DNA from: Candidatus Thioglobus sp. NP1
GTDB taxonomy: Bacteria; Pseudomonadota; Gammaproteobacteria; PS1; Pseudothioglobaceae
Assembly: GCF_003326015.1 (NCBI RefSeq)
Contig: NZ_CP023860.1
Span: 682,001-746,000, forward strand
DNA length: 64,000 nt
Reading direction: 5' to 3'
The translations under genes and the position numbers were made by a program. The notes under the pieces were generated by a model. It made no database searches and had not been told where the DNA came from. It saw nothing but the letters and a program-made list of their open reading frames with translations. The first letter of the stretch is position 1; each line of letters opens with the position of its first letter. Of this stretch, positions 19,035 through 28,524 are shown piece by piece.

Positions 19035-20837
19035 ATGTCAAATAAAGAAAACAATCAGCCTGTTGAAGTTACTGAGTTAGTATTAAGAGATGGTCATCAA
19101 TCTTTATTCGCTACTCGAATGAGAATTGATGACATGCTTCCAATAGCAGAAAAACTAGATCAGATTGGTTACTGGTCAATGGAATCCTGGGGCGGCGCAA
19201 CATTTGATGCCTGTATTCGCTTCCTTGGAGAGGATCCATGGGAGAGAATTCGTGAGATTAAAAAAGTAATGCCAAATACTCCACAACAAATGTTGTTGAG
19301 AGCTCAAAATCTTCTAGGTTATAGGCATTACAGTGATGATGTAGTTAGAAAGTTTGTGGATCGATGTGCAGATAATGGTGTTGGTGTTTTAAGAATATTT
19401 GATGCTATGAATGATGTCCGTAATCTTGAAACTGCAATTGATCAAACTATAAAAGTTGACCAGCATGCCCAAGGTACTATTTCATATACTGTTAGTCCCG
19501 TTCATACAATTGAATTATGGATTGAGATGGCCAAAAGAATTGAGGATATGGGTGCTCATTCCCTTTGTATTAAAGATATGGCTGGATTATTACAACCATA
19601 TGTTGCCTTTGAGCTAGTTAAAAAATTAAAAAAAGCGATTGATATTCCTATTCAATTGCATGCTCATGCTACAACAGGTTTATCTACTGCATCAATTATT
19701 AAAGCGGTTGAGGCTGGCATAGATCGTGTTGATACTTGTATTGGTTCTATGAGTATGACATACAGTCACTCAGCAACTAATTCGATTGTATCTATATTAG
19801 AAAATAGCCCACGTAAAACTGGGCTTAATTTGGAAAAATTAGAAGAGATTGACCAATACTTTAAACCAATTAGAGCTAAGTATTCAAAATTTGAAGGATC
19901 TCTGAAGGGTGTAGATTCAAGGATTCTAACTTCTCAGGTTCCTGGAGGTATGCTTACCAATATGGAAGGGCAACTAAAAGAGCAGAATGCAATTGATAAA
20001 ATGGATGAAGTTTTATTAGAGATTCCTAGAGTGCGGAAAGATCTTGGATATATTCCTCTAGTTACTCCTACCTCTCAAATTGTTGGTACTCAAGCAGTGT
20101 TGAATGTGCTAACTGGAGAGAGATATAAGACTATAACTAAGGAGTCATCAGGAATACTTAAGGGGGAATATGGTGCTTCTCCAGCACCACTAAATAAAGA
20201 GCTTCAAGATAGAGTTCTAGAAGGATCAAAAGTAATTACTTGTCGGCCTGCAGACAATCTTAAGCCAGAGTTAGAAATACTTGAAGCTGAGTTTGATAAG
20301 ATAGTAGCTGATAAGGGTATAAGGGTTGCAGATGAGAAGGTTGATGATTTAATGACATATGCACTTTTCCCTCAAGTTGGTGTTCAGTTTTTAGAAAATA
20401 GAGATAACCCAGATTTTTTTGAGCCAGTTCCTCAAGAGCCTAGAGAATTTAACCCTAACGATAATAGTGAAGGTATCTATACCGTATCATTTGAAGGTCA
20501 ATCTTATACTGTAAATGTTACTTCAGGTGGTGATATAGCATCAATTGGCTCTTCTTCAGCAGTTACAGAAGTTCATAATATGGTCCAAAAGGATGCTGAA
20601 TCAGATCCTTCTAAATTTACAGCTAAAGAAAAGGTTGCTGCGCCTCTATCAGGGACTATATGGAAGGTTCTAGTAAGCCCTAATCAAAGCATTAATGAAG
20701 GAGATACACTCCTTATTTTGGAGGCTATGAAAATGGAGACTGAGGTAAAAGCAACAAGAACTGGAACTGTTATAAGTGTTGATGTTAAAGAGGGTGATTC
20801 AGTAACTGTTGGCCAGTTACTTCTCTCATTAAGATAG
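19035..20837 (+). CDS. oadA: Oxaloacetate decarboxylase alpha subunit, biotin-dependent
   Basis: Carboxyltransferase that moves CO2 from oxaloacetate to biotin, leaving pyruvate. The 600 residues start with a TIM barrel including the metal and substrate motif [16 protein letters not shown] (about 16-31) and LHAHATTG (metal His pair). A PYC-type conserved carboxylase domain follows, then an Ala/Pro-poor linker and a C-terminal biotinyl domain with the biotin lysine K566 in EAMKMET. Spacing is 3 bp after oadG and 2 bp before oadB, so this is one operon. Biotin genes bioF and bioH lie about 9 kb downstream. Confidence 0.96.
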   Translation: MSNKENNQPVEVTELVLRDGHQSLFATRMRIDDMLPIAEKLDQIGYWSMESWGGATFDACIRFLGEDPWERIREIKKVMPNTPQQMLLRAQNLLGYRHYSDDVVRKFVDRCADNGVGVLRIFDAMNDVRNLETAIDQTIKVDQHAQGTISYTVSPVHTIELWIEMAKRIEDMGAHSLCIKDMAGLLQPYVAFELVKKLKKAIDIPIQLHAHATTGLSTASIIKAVEAGIDRVDTCIGSMSMTYSHSATNSIVSILENSPRKTGLNLEKLEEIDQYFKPIRAKYSKFEGSLKGVDSRILTSQVPGGMLTNMEGQLKEQNAIDKMDEVLLEIPRVRKDLGYIPLVTPTSQIVGTQAVLNVLTGERYKTITKESSGILKGEYGASPAPLNKELQDRVLEGSKVITCRPADNLKPELEILEAEFDKIVADKGIRVADEKVDDLMTYALFPQVGVQFLENRDNPDFFEPVPQEPREFNPNDNSEGIYTVSFEGQSYTVNVTSGGDIASIGSSSAVTEVHNMVQKDAESDPSKFTAKEKVAAPLSGTIWKVLVSPNQSINEGDTLLILEAMKMETEVKATRTGTVISVDVKEGDSVTVGQLLLSLR

Positions 20838-20839
20838 TT

Positions 20840-21970
20840 ATGGCAAACCTAAAAATACTTTGGTTGAATACTGGTCTCTACCAAATGGATTGGGGTCAAG
20901 GATTAATGCTTCTAGTTGGAATAGTATTAATATATTTAGCAATTGTTAAAAAGTTTGAACCCCTACTTCTTTTGCCTATTGGATTTGGCGCTCTTCTCAG
21001 TAATATTCCAGGCGCTAATTTAGCAGTTGATGGTGGAATACTGCATCTTTTTTATATGGTTGGTATTGAGTCAGGAGCATTCCCACTTATTATATTTATG
21101 GGAGTAGGTGCAATGACAGACTTTGGTCCTCTCCTAGCAAACCCTAAAACATTGCTTCTTGGTGCAGCTGCTCAATTTGGTATTTTTGCAACTCTATTGG
21201 GAGCAGTTGGACTTTCTGTACTTGGTGTTTTTGATTTTAGTCTTAAGCAAGCCGCTGCTATAGGAATTATTGGTGGTGCTGATGGACCAACTTCAATATA
21301 TGTCGCCTCAATTCTTGCGCCTGAACTATTAGGAGCTATTGCAGTTGCATCATACTCATACATGGCACTTGTTCCTCTTATCCAGCCACCAATTATGAGA
21401 GCTATGACTAATGAAAATGAGAGAAAAATAAAGATGGTCCAGCTCAGAGAAGTTTCCAAAACTGAAAAAATAGTTTTTCCTATAGTATTGCTTCTTCTTG
21501 TCGCACTTTTACTTCCAGCAGCTGCTCCATTGCTTGGCATGTTTGCTTTTGGTAATTTAATGAAAGAATCTGGGGTTGTAGATCGGCTAAGTGATACAAC
21601 TCAGAATGCCTTAATTAATATCGTTACTATTTTTCTTGGTTTGGCAGTAGGCTCAAAACTAATGGCAGATAAGTTTCTTCAATTAGATACTTTAGGAATT
21701 TTATTACTAGGCTTGGTTGCATTCTCTATAGGCACTATGTGTGGACTTCTGATGGCAAAATTGATGAACGTATTTAGTAAAAATAAAATTAACCCTCTGA
21801 TTGGTTCTGCCGGTGTCTCAGCTGTTCCAATGGCCGCCCGAGTTTCCAATAAGGTTGGTTTAGAGTCAGATTCTAATAATTTCTTACTAATGCATGCAAT
21901 GGGGCCTAATGTTGCAGGTGTTATTGGTTCAGCAATTGCCGCTGGTATTATGATTCAATTTTTGGGGTAG
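20840..21970 (+). CDS. oadB: Oxaloacetate decarboxylase beta subunit, Na+ translocating
   Basis: Membrane subunit that decarboxylates carboxybiotin and exports Na+. The 376 residues are very hydrophobic with about nine to eleven helices. The motif [20 protein letters not shown] holds the conserved Asp that takes part in Na+ binding. [17 protein letters not shown] and [23 protein letters not shown] near the end are also family marks. Expected role: coupling oxaloacetate decarboxylation to a sodium gradient, as in marine Vibrio and other gammaproteobacteria. It converges with lolD, 36 bp away. Confidence 0.96.
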   Translation: MANLKILWLNTGLYQMDWGQGLMLLVGIVLIYLAIVKKFEPLLLLPIGFGALLSNIPGANLAVDGGILHLFYMVGIESGAFPLIIFMGVGAMTDFGPLLANPKTLLLGAAAQFGIFATLLGAVGLSVLGVFDFSLKQAAAIGIIGGADGPTSIYVASILAPELLGAIAVASYSYMALVPLIQPPIMRAMTNENERKIKMVQLREVSKTEKIVFPIVLLLLVALLLPAAAPLLGMFAFGNLMKESGVVDRLSDTTQNALINIVTIFLGLAVGSKLMADKFLQLDTLGILLLGLVAFSIGTMCGLLMAKLMNVFSKNKINPLIGSAGVSAVPMAARVSNKVGLESDSNNFLLMHAMGPNVAGVIGSAIAAGIMIQFLG

Positions 21971-22006
21971 CTTGTAGATAGGAGTTAATTTATAACTTAT
22001 TTGAAC

Positions 22007-22684
22007 TTATATCTCTACTAACTCTTGATCAGCTAAATTAAGCTTTCTTTCCATCTTATTTGCAATCCCTAAATCATGAGTTACTATCAATAGGGCTGAA
22101 GTGGCCTTGCTGTTTAAATCTATAATAAGTTCTAATATCCCTTCTGCATTTTTTGAATCAAGATTTCCCGTAGGCTCATCAGCAATTAGACATGCTGGTT
22201 TAGTAATCATTGCTCTTGCTATTGCTACCCTTTGACGTTCTCCACCAGATAGCTCAGAAGGCTTGTGATTTAATCGATTTTCTAAACCTACGTCTGTTAA
22301 TAATTTTGTAGATAATGCTATTGTATTATCAATATTTGAGCCATTGATTAAAAGAGGTAAGGCAACATTATAAAGAGAAGTGAAATCATTTAACAAGTGA
22401 TGAAATTGGAAAATAAATCCAAGATTATTGGATCTCAAGTCAGTTCGATTTTTTTCGTCAAGTTCTGAAATATTTATATTATTAACAAGTACCTCACCTT
22501 CAGTAGGATGATCTAACCCAGCTATTAAGTTAAGCAATGTTGATTTCCCACAGCCAGATTGTCCAAGAATTGCTATTGAGTCACCCGAGCTAACTTCAAG
22601 ATTTAAGTTCCTAAGAACGGGAGTTTGATTGTTACCTTCAGTATATGAAAAGCACACTGATCGACATTCAATAATATTACTCAT
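22007..22684 (-). CDS. lolD: Lipoprotein-releasing ABC ATPase LolD
   Basis: ATPase that powers release of outer-membrane lipoproteins to LolA. The 225 residues contain Walker A GQSGCGKST (about 38-46), the Q-loop FIFQFHHLLNDFTSLYNVALPL with the FHxLL...T segment typical of LolD, signature LSGGERQRVA, Walker B CLIADEPTGNLD and the switch His in VTHD. It overlaps the upstream lolC by 8 bp. No second membrane gene follows, as oadB converges next. Confidence 0.95.
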   Translation of the reverse strand: MSNIIECRSVCFSYTEGNNQTPVLRNLNLEVSSGDSIAILGQSGCGKSTLLNLIAGLDHPTEGEVLVNNINISELDEKNRTDLRSNNLGFIFQFHHLLNDFTSLYNVALPLLINGSNIDNTIALSTKLLTDVGLENRLNHKPSELSGGERQRVAIARAMITKPACLIADEPTGNLDSKNAEGILELIIDLNSKATSALLIVTHDLGIANKMERKLNLADQELVEI

Positions 22685-23912
22685 GCCTTAAGACCTCAGA
22701 AATATTTACTTTACCAGCTCTTCTAGCAGGGTAAATGGCAGCAATAATTACCAAGATAAAAGCACCTATCATAATACTAGCCACATCACTCATAAGAATT
22801 TTAGATGGAAAACGATTAATATAAAAAACATCCTTTGGAAAAAACTGGAAGCCAATAATAGTCTCAATTCCAGAAATAACAGATTCAATATTAAGGGCTA
22901 ATAACAATCCAAGAACTGTTCCAACTAAGATACCAATAAAACCAATACTAAGGCCTTGATAAAAGAATATTCTTACAATTCTTTTAGGCGTCATTCCTAA
23001 AGTTCTAAGAATTGCTATATCAGTTTTTTTATCTGTTACAACCATAACCATCATAGATACTATATTAAAGGCAGCTACTGCAATTATTAGGGAGAGAATA
23101 ATTGCTATCATCTGTTTCTCAAGATTTAATGCTCTCATGAAGTTTTGTTTTTGTTGCATCCAATCAACACCATAAAAACCATCGCCAAGACTCTTGACAG
23201 TTTCTTGTGTAATTATATTTGCTTTAAACAAATCATCTACTTTTAAACGAATACCAGTGACCTCATTTCCAAGAGTAAATAAGTCCTGAGCATCATAAAG
23301 ATGAATAAATGCTAGGCCATTGTTGTATTCATTCAAACCTGCATTAAATATTCCACCAACAGTAAAAGTCGTTGATATAGGAACCAAAAGGCCAAGGGAA
23401 TTTCTAGTAGGGGCTATTAGTGTAAGTTGATCCCCAATACCTGTGCCCATAATTGTTGCCAGTCCAACACCAATTAGGATTGATGAGTCATCTTCATTGA
23501 GGCTTAAATCACCATACTTTATATCATTAAGTAAGGATGATGTAGTTGATTCAAGGTCTACAAGTATGCCTCTAACACTGACGCCTTGAGAGGCATTTTT
23601 AGAAGTCATTAAAGCGAAATCTTCAACATAAGGCGAAGAAGCAACTATATGTTCTTGTGAGTTGATTTTTTTTCTAAGTTCCACCCAGTCTTCAAGTGTA
23701 TCATCAGATTCAGTTATGTATGAGTGTGAGATTGTATTTAATACACGATTTGTTATTTCTTCATGAAAGCCATTCATTACAGATAAGACTGTAATAAGCG
23801 ACATAACTGCTAGAATTAGACCAACCATTGAGACCCCAGAAATAAAGGAAACAAATCCTTTTTTTCTATTAGATCTTAAATATTTGTTAGAAATTAGAAA
23901 TTCAACGCTCAT
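22677..23912 (-). CDS. lolC: Lipoprotein-releasing system membrane protein (LolC/LolE/LolF type)
   Basis: Inner-membrane partner of LolD. The 411 residues show the LolC/E/MacB fold: one N-terminal helix (FVSFISGVSMVGLILAVMSLITVLSVMNGF), a large periplasmic domain (about 50-260) and three C-terminal helices with the FtsX-like KTDIAILRTLGMTPKRIVRIFFYQG segment. Only one such gene is present and it is coupled to lolD. This would fit a LolF-type homodimer as in bacteria without separate LolC and LolE, but another copy could lie elsewhere in the genome. It diverges from lpxK. Confidence 0.9.
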   Translation of the reverse strand: MSVEFLISNKYLRSNRKKGFVSFISGVSMVGLILAVMSLITVLSVMNGFHEEITNRVLNTISHSYITESDDTLEDWVELRKKINSQEHIVASSPYVEDFALMTSKNASQGVSVRGILVDLESTTSSLLNDIKYGDLSLNEDDSSILIGVGLATIMGTGIGDQLTLIAPTRNSLGLLVPISTTFTVGGIFNAGLNEYNNGLAFIHLYDAQDLFTLGNEVTGIRLKVDDLFKANIITQETVKSLGDGFYGVDWMQQKQNFMRALNLEKQMIAIILSLIIAVAAFNIVSMMVMVVTDKKTDIAILRTLGMTPKRIVRIFFYQGLSIGFIGILVGTVLGLLLALNIESVISGIETIIGFQFFPKDVFYINRFPSKILMSDVASIMIGAFILVIIAAIYPARRAGKVNISEVLRHE

Positions 23913-23947
23913 GATCGCAATATTTTGTCATAATTAATGTTTTAAAA

Positions 23948-24934
23948 GTGATTAAAGTTATCAAAATGTCAAGTAATACAAGTTTTATCAATCATAATAA
24001 GTTTGGTTTAGTTAACTTTCTTCTAATCCCTTTTTCAATTATTTTCTTTATTCTTAGTAATATCCGACTTTGGCTTTATAAGCTTAATTTATTAAAAGTC
24101 AACATTTCACCAATACCAATAATAGTTGTTGGCAACATAACTGTGGGTGGAACTGGAAAGACTCCAATCGTAATGGCAATTACAAATTATTTTTTATCTC
24201 AAAATAAAAAAGTAGGAGTTGTATCAAGGGGGTATGGAGGTAAATTTACACAAGAATCATTAGAAGTTACTCTAAAGAGTGATCCCAGTGAATGTGGGGA
24301 TGAGTCATTATTAATAAAACAACAAACACAAGTGCCAGTTTTTGTATCAAAAAAAAGATTTTATGCAATTGAATCTTTAATTAAAGCCTATTCAGTAGAT
24401 GTAATTATTAGCGATGATGGTCTTCAGCACTATGCAATGGGTCGAGATATTGAAATTGCTGTTATAGATGGTCATAACCGCTTAGGTAATGGATGGTTTC
24501 TCCCTGCAGGACCTCTTAGAGAAACAAAAAATAGACTCAAATCAGTTGATATGATTATAAATAATGGCGCTGAGGCTGAAGGTGAAATCTCTAGTCAAAT
24601 TGAAGCTGAGTGCTATGTAAATTTATTAACAAATGAAAAAAAAGAGCTTGATTATTTTAAGACTAAAAAATGTTTAGCTGTATCTGGAATTGGAAATCCA
24701 AAGAATTTTCATAATCTTCTTGAAAGTCAAGGAGTAAATTTAATTAATAAAGTCTTCCCTGATCATCATACTTTTTCTAAAAATGATATAACTTTTAAAG
24801 AAGATTATCCAATCATAATGACAGCAAAGGATTGTGTAAAATGTAGACAATTCGCAACAAGTAACATGTGGTATTTGTCTGTTAGAGCAATGATTAGTGC
24901 AGATTTTTATCAGCAATTGGAGTCTAAACTATGA
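23948..24934 (+). CDS. lpxK: Tetraacyldisaccharide 4'-kinase
   Basis: LpxK phosphorylates the lipid A precursor disaccharide at the 4' position on the inner membrane. 328 residues from GTG 23948, or 322 from ATG 23966; neither has a Shine-Dalgarno. One N-terminal membrane helix (FLLIPFSIIFFILSNI) comes before the P-loop VVGNITVGGTGKTP (about 60-73), VGVVSRGYGG, IISDDGLQHYAMGRD and WFLPAGPLRE. The stop overlaps the start of the small ycaR-like gene by 4 bp (ATGA). Confidence 0.95.
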   Translation: MIKVIKMSSNTSFINHNKFGLVNFLLIPFSIIFFILSNIRLWLYKLNLLKVNISPIPIIVVGNITVGGTGKTPIVMAITNYFLSQNKKVGVVSRGYGGKFTQESLEVTLKSDPSECGDESLLIKQQTQVPVFVSKKRFYAIESLIKAYSVDVIISDDGLQHYAMGRDIEIAVIDGHNRLGNGWFLPAGPLRETKNRLKSVDMIINNGAEAEGEISSQIEAECYVNLLTNEKKELDYFKTKKCLAVSGIGNPKNFHNLLESQGVNLINKVFPDHHTFSKNDITFKEDYPIIMTAKDCVKCRQFATSNMWYLSVRAMISADFYQQLESKL

Positions 24935-25098
24935 TTGATGAAGAGCTTTTAAAAATGTTAGTTTGTCCAGAAAGTAAATCTAAGCTTGAACTAGTTGGAG
25001 ATGAGCTAATATGTGAAAAAAGTCAATTAGCCTATCCCATTCAAGATGGTATTCCAGTGCTTCTTGTTGAAGAGGCCAGAAAGATTAATTCTAAATAG
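24931..25098 (+). CDS. ycaR: YcaR/Trm112-like small protein
   Basis: 55-codon gene fitted exactly between lpxK (ATGA overlap) and kdsB (2 bp gap). The protein starts MIDEELLKMLVCPESKSKLEL and continues through ELICEKSQLAYPIQDGIPVLLVEEAR, the DUF343/Trm112 pattern found in lpxK-ycaR-kdsB of gammaproteobacteria. The usual CPxC zinc motif is reduced to CPES, leaving one Cys there and one in LIC. The family is a small zinc-ribbon partner of methyltransferases in some lineages; the bacterial role is unclear. The position strongly supports that it is real. Confidence 0.9.
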   Translation: MIDEELLKMLVCPESKSKLELVGDELICEKSQLAYPIQDGIPVLLVEEARKINSK

Positions 25099-25100
25099 TA

Positions 25101-25838
25101 ATGGACTTTTCCGTTATCATTCCTGCTAGATACGCCTCCAGTCGTCTGCCAGCAAAATTACTTGAAAACATCGATGGAAAATCACTTATTGAACATACCT
25201 ACTTAAATGCTATTAAAAGCAGTGCCAAGAGAGTCATTATTGCAACAGATAATGAAAAAATAAGACTTGTTGCTAAAGATTTTGGTGCTGAGGTTTGTAT
25301 GACTAGTGAAAATCATATTTCTGGAACATCCCGCTTATCTGAGGTTGTCACTAAAATGAATTTTCATGAGAGTGATGTTGTTGTTAATGTTCAAGGTGAT
25401 GAGCCGATGATGAACTCAAAGGTTATCAATCAGGTTGCTTTTAATCTGATCAATAGTAATATGAGCGTTGCTACTTTATGTGAAAAAATTGAAAGTAAAG
25501 AGTCTTACTTTGATCCTAATTGTGTCAAAGTCGTATATAATTCTGGCGGCAAAGCTTTGTACTTCTCGAGGTCACCAATTCCTGCTTTTAGAGATGCTAG
25601 CGATATTAATTTAGATTTGTGTTTTAGGCATATTGGTCTGTATGCATACCGCGCTAATTTTTTAAAAAAATATTTTAAAATGGATAAATCTATTCTTGAA
25701 TTAGCTGAAAAATTAGAACAGTTAACCATACTTGATCATGGAATTGATATACATGTTGATGTTGCTTGTGCTCCAACAGGCTATGGAGTTGATACGGTTA
25801 GTGATTTAAAAAAAGTAAAAAAGGAATTAAAAAAATGA
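25101..25838 (+). CDS. kdsB: 3-deoxy-manno-octulosonate cytidylyltransferase
   Basis: KdsB activates Kdo with CTP for lipopolysaccharide inner-core synthesis. The 245 residues begin with the nucleotide-binding PARYASSRLPAKLL (about 7-20) and include VVNVQGDEPMM, ALYFSRSPIPAFR and HIGLYAYRANFLKKY, all family marks. The gene begins 2 bp after ycaR and its end overlaps folD by 4 bp. The kdsA gene for the preceding step lies 10.6 kb downstream. Confidence 0.97.
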   Translation: MDFSVIIPARYASSRLPAKLLENIDGKSLIEHTYLNAIKSSAKRVIIATDNEKIRLVAKDFGAEVCMTSENHISGTSRLSEVVTKMNFHESDVVVNVQGDEPMMNSKVINQVAFNLINSNMSVATLCEKIESKESYFDPNCVKVVYNSGGKALYFSRSPIPAFRDASDINLDLCFRHIGLYAYRANFLKKYFKMDKSILELAEKLEQLTILDHGIDIHVDVACAPTGYGVDTVSDLKKVKKELKK

Positions 25839-26668
25839 AAATTATTGATGGTAAAGAGATTGCTAAAAATTTAAGATTAAAAATTTCTGAAGAAGTAAAA
25901 AAACTTGATCGACCTCCTGGACTCGCTGTAATATTAGTTGGAGAAGATCCAGCATCAGCAGTTTATGTTAGAAATAAAGAACGTGCATGTAATGAGGCAG
26001 GTTTTTTTTCTGACAAGATTATTAAATCTGAAAATATCACTGAAGAGCAACTTCTTGAAGAGGTTGAGCGTCTTAATCATGATCCTCAAATAGACGGAAT
26101 ATTAGTTCAACTGCCACTTCCTAGTCATATAAATGCCAATAAGGTTATTGAGCATATCTCTCCACTTAAAGATGTTGATGGCTTTCATAGCGAAAATATT
26201 GGTAAGCTTATGCAAAATAAATCTCATCTACGTCCATGTACTCCAAAAGGAGTAATGACAATGCTGGCTTCAATTGGTTGCGAGGTTATGGGAATGAATT
26301 GCGTGGTAATTGGTGCTTCCAATATTGTAGGTAGGCCAATGGCAATGGAGCTTCTTAATGCAAGAGGTACAGTAACTATTTGTAACAGCAAAACTAAAAA
26401 TGTTGCTGAGAAGGTTATGCAGGCAGACATTGTTGTGGTTGGTGTTGGAATTCCAAAAATGGTTAAAGGTGATTGGGTTAAAGATGGTGCTGTAGTAATA
26501 GATATTGGTATTAATCGTTTAGATGATGGCTCTTTGGTTGGTGATGTTGATTTTGATGCAATTAAAGACAAAGCTAGTGCAATTACCCCTGTTCCTGGAG
26601 GAGTAGGCCCAATGACTATTGCAACGCTCCTTGAAAATACATTAATAGCGTATAGGCAAAACTTATGA
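25835..26668 (+). CDS. folD: Bifunctional methylenetetrahydrofolate dehydrogenase / cyclohydrolase
   Basis: FolD interconverts 5,10-methylene- and 10-formyl-tetrahydrofolate with NADP+. The 277 residues contain the catalytic Lys region VYVRNKERAC (about 50-58), GILVQLPLPSHIN, KDVDGFH, RPCTPKGVM, the dinucleotide site VVIGASNIVGRPMA and the ending TPVPGGVGPMTIATLLENT. It overlaps kdsB and the next gene by 4 bp each (ATGA), so translation is coupled through the whole run. Confidence 0.98.
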   Translation: MKIIDGKEIAKNLRLKISEEVKKLDRPPGLAVILVGEDPASAVYVRNKERACNEAGFFSDKIIKSENITEEQLLEEVERLNHDPQIDGILVQLPLPSHINANKVIEHISPLKDVDGFHSENIGKLMQNKSHLRPCTPKGVMTMLASIGCEVMGMNCVVIGASNIVGRPMAMELLNARGTVTICNSKTKNVAEKVMQADIVVVGVGIPKMVKGDWVKDGAVVIDIGINRLDDGSLVGDVDFDAIKDKASAITPVPGGVGPMTIATLLENTLIAYRQNL

Positions 26669-27036
26669 GAAGTATTTTAAAATTATTACGAGAAGGATCT
26701 GGTAGATTATTAATCTTAATTGATTGGTTATTCAAACCAACAATAGTTCAAAGAAGTGTCGAAGACCAAGCAATGGTTGATAAAGAAACGCAGAATCTTA
26801 AACTATATCAATTCTATGCTTGTCCTTTTTGTGTAAAGACAAGAAGAGCAATTAAACGCTTGAATCTTAAAATAGAGACACTCAATGCTCAAGTTGGTGG
26901 TGAATTTAGAGGAGAGTTGGAGTTAGGTGGTGGGAAGATTCAGGTTCCATGCCTTAAAATAGAAGGCTCTGGAGAAGCAATCTGGACCTATGAGTCAAAC
27001 GATATAATCAAATACTTGGATGAACGTTTTCAATAA
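26665..27036 (+). CDS. Glutaredoxin / GST N-terminal-like thiol protein
   Basis: 123-residue protein with a hydrophobic N-terminal segment (LLILIDWLF, about 15-23), then a thioredoxin-fold domain with a CPFC redox motif (Cys53, Cys56), the cis-Pro site QVPCL and C-terminal ESNDIIKYLDERF as in glutaredoxins and GST N-terminal domains. A second Cys (in VPCL) sits right after the cis-Pro. Likely role: glutathione-dependent disulfide reduction, perhaps at the membrane. It overlaps folD by 4 bp and is the last of the coupled run. The substrate is unknown. Confidence 0.8.
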   Translation: MRSILKLLREGSGRLLILIDWLFKPTIVQRSVEDQAMVDKETQNLKLYQFYACPFCVKTRRAIKRLNLKIETLNAQVGGEFRGELELGGGKIQVPCLKIEGSGEAIWTYESNDIIKYLDERFQ

Positions 27037-27058
27037 ACTATGTGATTTTTTGTAAAAA

Positions 27059-27436
27059 ATGCTTTATATTCATGGTGGTAATAAAGAACAAATAAGGCTT
27101 TCTCATCAGTTGTTTAACTTCTGCAGTAATGGTTTTTTTCCAAAGAATGATATTCCAAATATAGATCTTACTATTCAAAAAGTTGATGATGCCCTAGCTT
27201 GGACTGATTATGAGGGAAATGGTAAGTTTTATATAGAAATTGAAGAATCCCTAGATCAGAAAAAATTCATTATTACCTTATCCCATGAAATGATTCATGT
27301 TTGTCAATTTCTAGTTGGTGTTGAAGTAAGTGAAATCTCAGCCTATCGTTATGAAGGAAACCTTGCTGAGCAGTTTTATCATGAAGTTCTTGATGCTCGG
27401 GCTGATGTCAGTATTTTTGATCTCAACGAAGACTAA
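27059..27436 (+). CDS. Small HExxH protein, putative metallopeptidase
   Basis: 125-residue protein with no signal peptide or membrane helix. A zinc-peptidase HExxH motif is seen in ITLSHEMIHVCQF (His76, Glu77, His80). A further acidic cluster, AEQFYHEVLDARAD (about 103-116), could supply the third ligand. I do not recognise a named family. It is too short for SprT with its zinc ribbon. It follows the glutaredoxin-like gene by 22 bp without a clear Shine-Dalgarno, and its stop overlaps the convergent purK stop by 4 bp. Confidence 0.7.
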   Translation: MLYIHGGNKEQIRLSHQLFNFCSNGFFPKNDIPNIDLTIQKVDDALAWTDYEGNGKFYIEIEESLDQKKFIITLSHEMIHVCQFLVGVEVSEISAYRYEGNLAEQFYHEVLDARADVSIFDLNED

Positions 27437-28521
27437 GGTAAAAAATCTTTAAGAGTTTCAATAGAACTATCTAAATCTTTTATAGAATCAGCAGTTATTG
27501 TTACGTGACCTAATTTTCTATCTTTACGTTCCTTTTTATTGTAAAGATGAAGATGGGTATTTTTAGTTTTAAGAATCTTCTCTATGGCACCATGAGTTCC
27601 TATTATATTTATCATGGCACTATATTTATTTATACAATTTGTTTGCCCTAAAGGTGATTTAGTAATTGCTCTAATATGATTTTCAAATTGTGACGTTTTT
27701 GCACCTTCAATTGTCCAATGCCCTGAATTATGAACTCTTGGTGCAATCTCATTTACAACAAGATCATTATCAGTCTCAAAAAGTTCAATAGTTAAAACAC
27801 CAACATGTTCAATTTCAGTAAGAATGGATTTCATATAATCCTCAGCTTTATTTTGAATTGAATCTGAGACGTTTCTTGCTGGAGCAATTGTTAGTCTCAG
27901 AATACCTTCATGATGAGAATTTTCAACTAATGGATAGAATTTGATATCACTATCAATCCCTCTGACTGCAATCAATGAAAGCTCACGTTTAAAATTTATA
28001 TAACCTTCAAGCACTGATGGTTTGCCTGACAAAACTTTCCATGCCTGATTTATCTGAGATTCAGATGTAATTAGAAACTGACCCTTACCATCATAACCAT
28101 CTATAGTTGTTTTTAATATCGAGGGAACCCCAATATTCTTAACGGCAACTTCCAGATCAACTAGAGAATTAACTATTTCATAAGGAGCACACGGAATACC
28201 AAGTTTATTGAGAAGTTCCTTTTCCCGAATTCGATGTTGAGAAATAAATAATGACCTTTCATTTGGATAAACTGATGTCATATTATTAATTTCATTAACA
28301 ATATTGATATCAGTATTTTCACTTTCATATGTTATTACATCTGAGTGAGAAGCAAATTTTTTTACAACTTCTGGATCATTATTATGAATAAATGTCTTCC
28401 CAAGTAGAGATGATGGATCTTCTTCTGAAAGAGCTAAAAAACTCATTTGATGGCCTAATGGGTATGCAGATAGCGCAAGCATTCTTCCCAATTGACCAGC
28501 ACCAAGAACACCAATTTTCAT
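27433..28521 (-). CDS. purK: N5-carboxyaminoimidazole ribonucleotide synthase
   Basis: PurK carboxylates AIR with ATP and bicarbonate in purine synthesis. The 362-residue ATP-grasp protein starts MKIGVLGAGQLGRMLALSA and contains LKTTIDGYDGKGQFLI, the ATP-grasp loop EGYINFKRELSLIAVRG and the metal site VNEIAPRVHNSGHWTIEGAKTSQFENH. It follows purE by 3 bp, forming the usual purEK pair. Confidence 0.97.
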   Translation of the reverse strand: MKIGVLGAGQLGRMLALSAYPLGHQMSFLALSEEDPSSLLGKTFIHNNDPEVVKKFASHSDVITYESENTDINIVNEINNMTSVYPNERSLFISQHRIREKELLNKLGIPCAPYEIVNSLVDLEVAVKNIGVPSILKTTIDGYDGKGQFLITSESQINQAWKVLSGKPSVLEGYINFKRELSLIAVRGIDSDIKFYPLVENSHHEGILRLTIAPARNVSDSIQNKAEDYMKSILTEIEHVGVLTIELFETDNDLVVNEIAPRVHNSGHWTIEGAKTSQFENHIRAITKSPLGQTNCINKYSAMINIIGTHGAIEKILKTKNTHLHLYNKKERKDRKLGHVTITADSIKDLDSSIETLKDFLP

Positions 28522-28524
28522 AAA

